DNA of 9,184 nucleotides from RGIG5579 sp045544655 (GTDB lineage Bacteria > Bacillota > Clostridia > Oscillospirales > SIG627): positions 1-9,184 of the forward strand of contig JAZPZL010000256.1 in assembly GCA_045544655.1 (NCBI GenBank), written 5' to 3'. Positions 6,122 through 9,184 of the stretch are shown one piece after another. Numbering within the stretch: the stretch's first letter is position 1; every line of letters begins with the position of its first letter. The position numbers and the translations under genes were made by a program. The notes below the pieces were generated by a model. The model ran no database searches and was not told the DNA's origin. It saw only the letters and a program-made list of their open reading frames with translations.

Positions 6122-7156
6122 TTAGATCTGAGGATACTTGATCTTAACGGGCATACCGGTTGCGCAGGATTCAACTACTGCACGGCAAACAGCTACGGTG
6201 GAAGCACCTTCCATGGGGCTGATGGCAACGGGCTCGTCGTTGATCAGAGCGGTCAGGAACATCTTCAGCTCTGCTGCGGTGTTGTGGTTAGCAATGGATA
6301 CGGGGATCTGCTGGGGAATGGTGAACCACTCCTTGGTGGAGCAAGGATGTTTCTCTTCACCGGTGAAGAAGGTGAGGAAGCTGTTCTTGTTGTCGCAGAT
6401 GATGGTACCCTTGGTTCCGTAGAATACGCTTCTCATGGTGTAGTTTCTCTTACAACCGATGGAGGTAAGTACCTTACCGTTTACGTTGTTCGGGAACTTC
6501 ATAACCGCGATGGCACAGTCGTCAACGGGCCAGTCGGTGAGACACTTGCGGTTGGACAGAGCGTAAACCTCGGTGGGATCGCCTGCGATCCAGCGGAGAA
6601 GGTCGATTGCGTGGCAGCCACCGCCGATTACAGCGTGTCTGTCGGGATCAACTCTCCAATCCTGATAGCCGCGAGCCTTGCTGTAGTCGTGAGCATACTC
6701 AGACTCAACGAAGAACAGCTCGCCGATCAGACCGTCGTCGATCATCTTCTTAGCCTTTGCGAAAGCGGGAGCAAAACGGGAAACCTGACCTACCATCAGC
6801 TTTCTGCCGCTCTTCTTCTCAGCGCGCATCATCTGCTCGCACTCTTCCATAGTCAGAGCCATGGGCTTCTCGCAAAGAACGTCCTTGCCTGCCATCAGGA
6901 AGGCTTCGGTCATTTCCAGGTGAAGCTTGTCGGGAGTAGCAACGATCACGGCGTCAACCTTGGGATCGTTGATGAATACCTTCCAATCCTTGGTAGCAAC
7001 TACGGGATTGTAGGTTTCGTTGATTCTGGTGAGGAGTTTGTCGTCCAGGTCACAAGCACCGTACAGAGCAGCATTGTCGTTTCCGATAACTGCCTTGATA
7101 TGGGGCTCACCCATACGACAACCGATTACAGCGATATTGTAGATCTTATTTTGCAT
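6122..7156 (-). CDS. Gfo/Idh/MocA-family oxidoreductase
   Basis: This 344-residue protein is a probable NAD(P)-dependent dehydrogenase acting on a sugar, polyol (inositol-like) or related compound in the cytoplasm. An N-terminal Rossmann domain (about 1-125) carries VIGCRMGEPHI (10-20) and the family hallmark CEKPMA (95-100) with catalytic Lys97. The C-terminal domain includes GGGCHAIDLLRW (178-189) with His182 and Asp185, the usual substrate-side pair. The nucleotide loop reads GCRMG instead of the common GxGxxG pattern, as if one Gly were missing. An AAAGGGG ribosome binding site at about 7165-7171 precedes ATG. The gene is transcribed alone, with a promoter at 7191-7219 and a terminator at 6079-6111, and is divergent from an AraC regulator that likely controls it. 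The substrate cannot be assigned. Confidence 0.92.
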   Translation of the reverse strand: MQNKIYNIAVIGCRMGEPHIKAVIGNDNAALYGACDLDDKLLTRINETYNPVVATKDWKVFINDPKVDAVIVATPDKLHLEMTEAFLMAGKDVLCEKPMALTMEECEQMMRAEKKSGRKLMVGQVSRFAPAFAKAKKMIDDGLIGELFFVESEYAHDYSKARGYQDWRVDPDRHAVIGGGCHAIDLLRWIAGDPTEVYALSNRKCLTDWPVDDCAIAVMKFPNNVNGKVLTSIGCKRNYTMRSVFYGTKGTIICDNKNSFLTFFTGEEKHPCSTKEWFTIPQQIPVSIANHNTAAELKMFLTALINDEPVAISPMEGASTVAVCRAVVESCATGMPVKIKYPQI

Positions 7157-7187
7157 TTTTGTATTCCCCTTTCGGTTTTTTTATGTT

Positions 7188-7200
7188 ATGATTGTATCAT
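7188..7200. promoter_or_regulatory. short palindrome over the dehydrogenase -10
   Basis: ATGAT-TGT-ATCAT is a perfect 5-bp dyad with a three-base centre, and it overlaps the -10 element (7191-7196). It could be a repressor site, but it is short and AT-rich and may be chance. Confidence 0.25.
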
Positions 7201-7219
7201 CAATATGTGAGTTCGTCAA
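7191..7219 (-). promoter_or_regulatory. promoter of the Gfo/Idh/MocA gene
   Basis: On the minus strand, -35 TTGACG (7214-7219) and -10 TACAAT (7191-7196) are separated by 17 bases, each one mismatch from or close to the sigma-70 consensus. The predicted start near 7184 gives a leader of roughly 28 bases. The upstream flank holds the paired TGTTGGAAA repeats, a suitable position for an activator. Confidence 0.75.
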
Positions 7220-7227
7220 GGTCTTTA

Positions 7228-7257
7228 TGTTGGAAAAAATCTTCATTTTGTTGGAAA
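7228..7257. promoter_or_regulatory. paired direct repeats, possible AraC-type operator
   Basis: TGTTGGAAA occurs at 7228-7236 and again at 7249-7257, a 21-bp period (two helical turns), as for the tandem half-sites of AraC-family regulators. Relative to the dehydrogenase promoter they lie just upstream of the -35 (8-base gap). Relative to the regulator they lie in its leader, the second one touching its ribosome binding site, which would allow autoregulation. The ribosome-binding overlap could also explain part of the similarity. Confidence 0.45.
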
Positions 7258-7266
7258 GGAAGTACG

Positions 7267-8067
7267 ATGTCTACACCGATCAAAAAATATTCCCGCTCTC
7301 ATTCGGAGATTCCCACCGCTCTGTTTTGCCATCGGGAGGACGATCTTGCACCGGGAGCAAGATTTGGTCCCGTGATCCGTGACGTGTATATTTTTGAATG
7401 CTGTACCGAGGGAAAAGGCTCCGTCATTATCAATGAAAAGGAGTTTGCCATCCGAAAAGGGGATTTCTACGTTTTGTTCCCCGGTGATGCCGTCACCCAT
7501 ACCGCAGACGAGGTCCATCCCCGCTGCGGGTATTCCTGCGTTGCACTGGGGCTTTCTCTCCATCATACCCTCGCCCGCGCGGGTCTGACCTCGGAAACAC
7601 CCTTTGCCCCGCGAAAAATGTATCCCGTCCTTTTGAGGGAAATGAAAAAAATGCACGAGATCGATCAGGAAACGGATCCCGGCTCCGAATCACGCCGCAC
7701 CGCTTGTCTCTACCGTATTTTAGGGGAGCTTCTCCGCGTTGCCCCCGAAACCGACCGTAGCACCTTGATCCAGAAAGCAGTTGGTATTATGGAGACCCGC
7801 TATCACGAGGATCTGTCCGTAGAAGCCCTCAGCAGGGAAGTGGGCTTGGAGCGAAGCTATTTTACCACCGTCTTCAAGGAGCGTACCGGCATTCCCCCTC
7901 ACCGTTACCTGACCCGCCTTCGGGTCCAAAAAGCCTGCGCCCTGATGACCCAGCAGGACCTCTCCGTTGCCGAAGCCGCAGAATCCGTTGGCCTCGATCC
8001 CCAAAACTTCTCCCGCCTCTTCAAAAAAGAAACAGGGCAGACCCCTTTGCAATTCAAGCAAAAGTAG
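7267..8067 (+). CDS. AraC-family transcriptional regulator
   Basis: This 266-residue DNA-binding regulator has an N-terminal cupin-like sensor domain and a C-terminal pair of helix-turn-helix motifs. The sensor part (about 15-100) has typical strands such as GKGSVIINEKEFAIRKGDF and FPGDAVTHT, where small ligands usually bind. The DNA-binding domain (about 165-264) contains HTH1 around LSVEALSREVGLERSYFT (183-200) and HTH2 around LSVAEAAESVGLDPQNFSRL (232-251), followed by the conserved FKKETGQTPLQF end. The start is ATG 7267, with AAAGGAAG at 7255-7262; a longer frame from TTG at 7192 has no ribosome binding site. It is divergent from the Gfo/Idh/MocA gene, with direct repeats in between, so regulation of that gene by a sugar-like ligand is the likely role. 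I find no clear promoter or terminator for it. Confidence 0.92.
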   Translation: MSTPIKKYSRSHSEIPTALFCHREDDLAPGARFGPVIRDVYIFECCTEGKGSVIINEKEFAIRKGDFYVLFPGDAVTHTADEVHPRCGYSCVALGLSLHHTLARAGLTSETPFAPRKMYPVLLREMKKMHEIDQETDPGSESRRTACLYRILGELLRVAPETDRSTLIQKAVGIMETRYHEDLSVEALSREVGLERSYFTTVFKERTGIPPHRYLTRLRVQKACALMTQQDLSVAEAAESVGLDPQNFSRLFKKETGQTPLQFKQK

Positions 8068-8068
8068 C

Positions 8069-8199
8069 CTACCCGCTTTCCGAATCTATGTAAATCTCCA
8101 ACGGGTCTCCTTCACGAATCCGCATAGTTCTGCGAATTTCTTTGGGATAACTGCACGACCTAGGTCGTCGATTCTACGGACAATTCCTGTTGCTTTCAT
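8069..8199 (-). pseudogene. frameshifted, truncated AbrB/SpoVT-type regulator
   Basis: From ATG at 8197-8199 the minus strand reads MKATGIVRRIDDLGRAVIPK, a near-exact match to the N-terminal DNA-binding motif of clostridial AbrB/SpoVT regulators. It then turns to unrelated residues and stops at TAG 8086-8088 (37 residues). Shifting one base at the CCAAAG run (about 8140-8146) restores the family sequence, EIRRTMRIREGDPLEIYIDS, ending at TAG 8069-8071. So one base is missing and the protein also lacks everything beyond about residue 43. An AAGGAG (8213-8218) precedes the start but lies inside a large inverted repeat. The stop is one base from the convergent AraC stop. It is either a relic or a sequencing error in a very short AbrB-like protein; truncation favours a relic. 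Confidence 0.75.
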
Positions 8200-8209
8200 A
8201 ATATATAAT

Positions 8210-8262
8210 AATCTCCTTGCTTTACAAATTTGTACTGTTAGTATCTGTAAAACAAGGAGATT
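8210..8262. repeat. 17-bp inverted repeat with 19-base centre
   Basis: The left arm (8210-8226) and right arm (8246-8262) match at 16 of 17 positions. The centre holds TACT-GTT-AGTA (8233-8243), which can form a small inner hairpin. No T tract follows on either strand, so this is not a typical intrinsic terminator. On the minus strand it would place the AbrB ribosome binding site (AAGGAG) inside a stem; the right arm also carries AAGGAG on the plus strand. It could be a translational switch, a recombination or mobile-element remnant, or a regulator site. Confidence 0.6.
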
Positions 8263-8293
8263 TATGCTTAAATATTTAAGATTAATGTGTTTC

Positions 8294-9184
8294 TTATGTT
8301 AAATAAAAACTTTCTATTTCGCGTCCGAACATATTGAATAAAGAAACTTTTTTTGTTGACTTGTTAATTTCAGCACCAAAATATGCAGATAAATCATTTT
8401 CAGATTTTACATAGCACGATATTATGCCATCATTATCCGCATAAAACACCAATTCATAAATTTTCTCGTTTGGATAATTTGTCTGTAAATAATTCAATGC
8501 TTTTTTGATAAGCGTTTGTGTTTCAGAAGTTTCTTCCTTCCATGATGGTGTATTATTAGATTCTTCTTTCAATGTAACATCATATGGATTATAAAGTGAC
8601 ATTTTATTTTCTTTTCCCTCATCATACCAAATAATATTATCTCCATCCACGCTTAGATAACTACCACTAGATGCTTCTATTGAACATATCTGCTTTTCAT
8701 TAGTTCCATTAATTTTCATTTTATAGATTTTATAAATGGTTTTATTTTTAGAAGAAGTTGGTTTTGAAAAATATATCCATCCATCTTTTACAGTTGTGCC
8801 AGCAAGCAACCCTTCTTTAGAATACAGTACATTTCCTGTCCAGTCATATGCAAAAAGAGATATTTCATCCCCAACAGCAAATGCAATTGTAGTTCCAATC
8901 AAAATATTATTGGTTATATGCCAATCAACGGGAGCATCTTTCAATATAGATAACTTATTTTTGTGAATAGTATACAAAAATGTAGAGCACTTTCCAGCGC
9001 CAGAAAAAGTATAAAACAACCATGTGTCATCATTATTACCAACAATAGTTGCATCGTCATCTTTAGGCGGGTAATATCCGTTTTCGTATTTAAGTGTAAT
9101 CCGAGCTATCGTTTCTTTAGCACCGCTTTTACTATCAACCAGCAATAATCCTATATCCCCCTCCGTACAAGCGGTACTTTTGGG
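8294..9184 (-). CDS. beta-propeller-like protein (DUF5050-like), 5' end outside window
   Basis: The frame is open to the right edge, giving 296 residues of a longer protein. A TTG at 9143-9145 is a possible start, but coding-like sequence (STACTEGDIGLLLVDSKSG) continues upstream of it, so I treat the gene as partial. It shows short repeated blade-like units rich in Gly, Asp, Tyr and Trp, such as DGWIYFSKPTS, KIYKMKINGTNEKQI and DGDNIIWYDEGKENKMSLYN. These resemble the beta-propeller repeats of DUF5050-type surface proteins of Firmicutes. The C-terminal 90 residues (from about SETQTLIKKALNYLQ) look like a separate alpha/beta domain. Such proteins are usually secreted or membrane-anchored, but the N-terminus is missing here. 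Base composition is much more AT-rich than the genes to the left, suggesting a different origin. Function is unknown. Confidence 0.7.
   Translation of the reverse strand, partial: PKSTACTEGDIGLLLVDSKSGAKETIARITLKYENGYYPPKDDDATIVGNNDDTWLFYTFSGAGKCSTFLYTIHKNKLSILKDAPVDWHITNNILIGTTIAFAVGDEISLFAYDWTGNVLYSKEGLLAGTTVKDGWIYFSKPTSSKNKTIYKIYKMKINGTNEKQICSIEASSGSYLSVDGDNIIWYDEGKENKMSLYNPYDVTLKEESNNTPSWKEETSETQTLIKKALNYLQTNYPNEKIYELVFYADNDGIISCYVKSENDLSAYFGAEINKSTKKVSLFNMFGREIESFYLT

Noticed and set aside
5837..7210. 457-residue plus-strand open frame
   Set aside because: It is fully antisense to the Gfo/Idh/MocA gene, spans a terminator and two promoters, and is rich in Gly/Val/Ser shadow sequence.
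8155..8168. 14-bp perfect palindrome ACGACCTAGGTCGT
   Set aside because: It falls on the conserved Asp-Asp-Leu-Gly-Arg codons of the AbrB fragment, so coding constraint explains it.
8267..8280. AT-only-core palindrome CTTAAATATTTAAG
   Set aside because: It is short and AT-rich in AT-rich DNA; chance is likely, and no T tract makes it a terminator.
8264..8302. 12-residue mini-ORF (MLKYLRLMCFLC) with AAGGAG upstream
   Set aside because: The AAGGAG is part of the inverted-repeat arm, the ORF is tiny and AT-rich, and there is no promoter evidence.
1..9184. CRISPR array or cas genes accompanying the CARF nuclease
   Set aside because: I saw no regularly spaced direct repeats and no Cas10, Csm, Cmr, Cas1 or Cas2-like sequence in the window.

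Overview
The window looks like the chromosome of an anaerobic Gram-positive bacterium of the Clostridia type. The signs are strong AAGGAG-type ribosome binding sites, compact minus-strand operons, an aldo/keto reductase with two ferredoxin-like 4Fe-4S motifs, and a remnant of a clostridial-style AbrB/SpoVT regulator. No 16S rRNA or other species marker is present, so this placement is inference.

Layout from left to right. Positions 1-35 are the 3' end of a tRNA, followed by an intrinsic terminator. Positions 163-3028 hold a tight three-gene minus-strand operon, read right to left: a CARF-domain nuclease of the Card1/DUF1887 type, an EamA/DMT membrane transporter and an alpha/beta hydrolase, with gaps of only 15-16 nt. 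Positions 3029-3363 are an AT-rich intergenic region with inverted repeats in the nuclease leader and a good plus-strand promoter. That promoter serves a small unrecognised reading frame ending at 3649, in which the well-placed start codon and the coding-like frame disagree. Positions 3639-6022 hold a minus-strand operon of an iron-sulfur aldo/keto reductase and a CapA-like metallophosphatase, coupled by an ATGA overlap and preceded by a good promoter. Positions 6122-7156 encode a Gfo/Idh/MocA dehydrogenase with its own promoter and terminator, divergent from an AraC-type regulator at 7267-8067. The region between those two carries AraC-style 21-bp-spaced direct repeats. From about 8068 the character changes: a frameshifted AbrB fragment, a 17-bp inverted repeat, then a distinctly AT-rich gene for a beta-propeller-like protein that runs off the right edge.

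How it fits together. The AraC regulator probably controls the divergent dehydrogenase, a carbohydrate or polyol-type oxidoreductase unit, and possibly the neighbouring reductase operon. The most interesting element is the CARF nuclease. Such proteins normally act as cyclic-oligoadenylate-activated effectors of type III CRISPR systems. Here the gene has no CRISPR array or cas genes within the window and is co-transcribed with a transporter and a hydrolase. Three long predicted starts were corrected by ribosome binding sites: 3028 for the nuclease, 4826 for CapA and 7267 for AraC.
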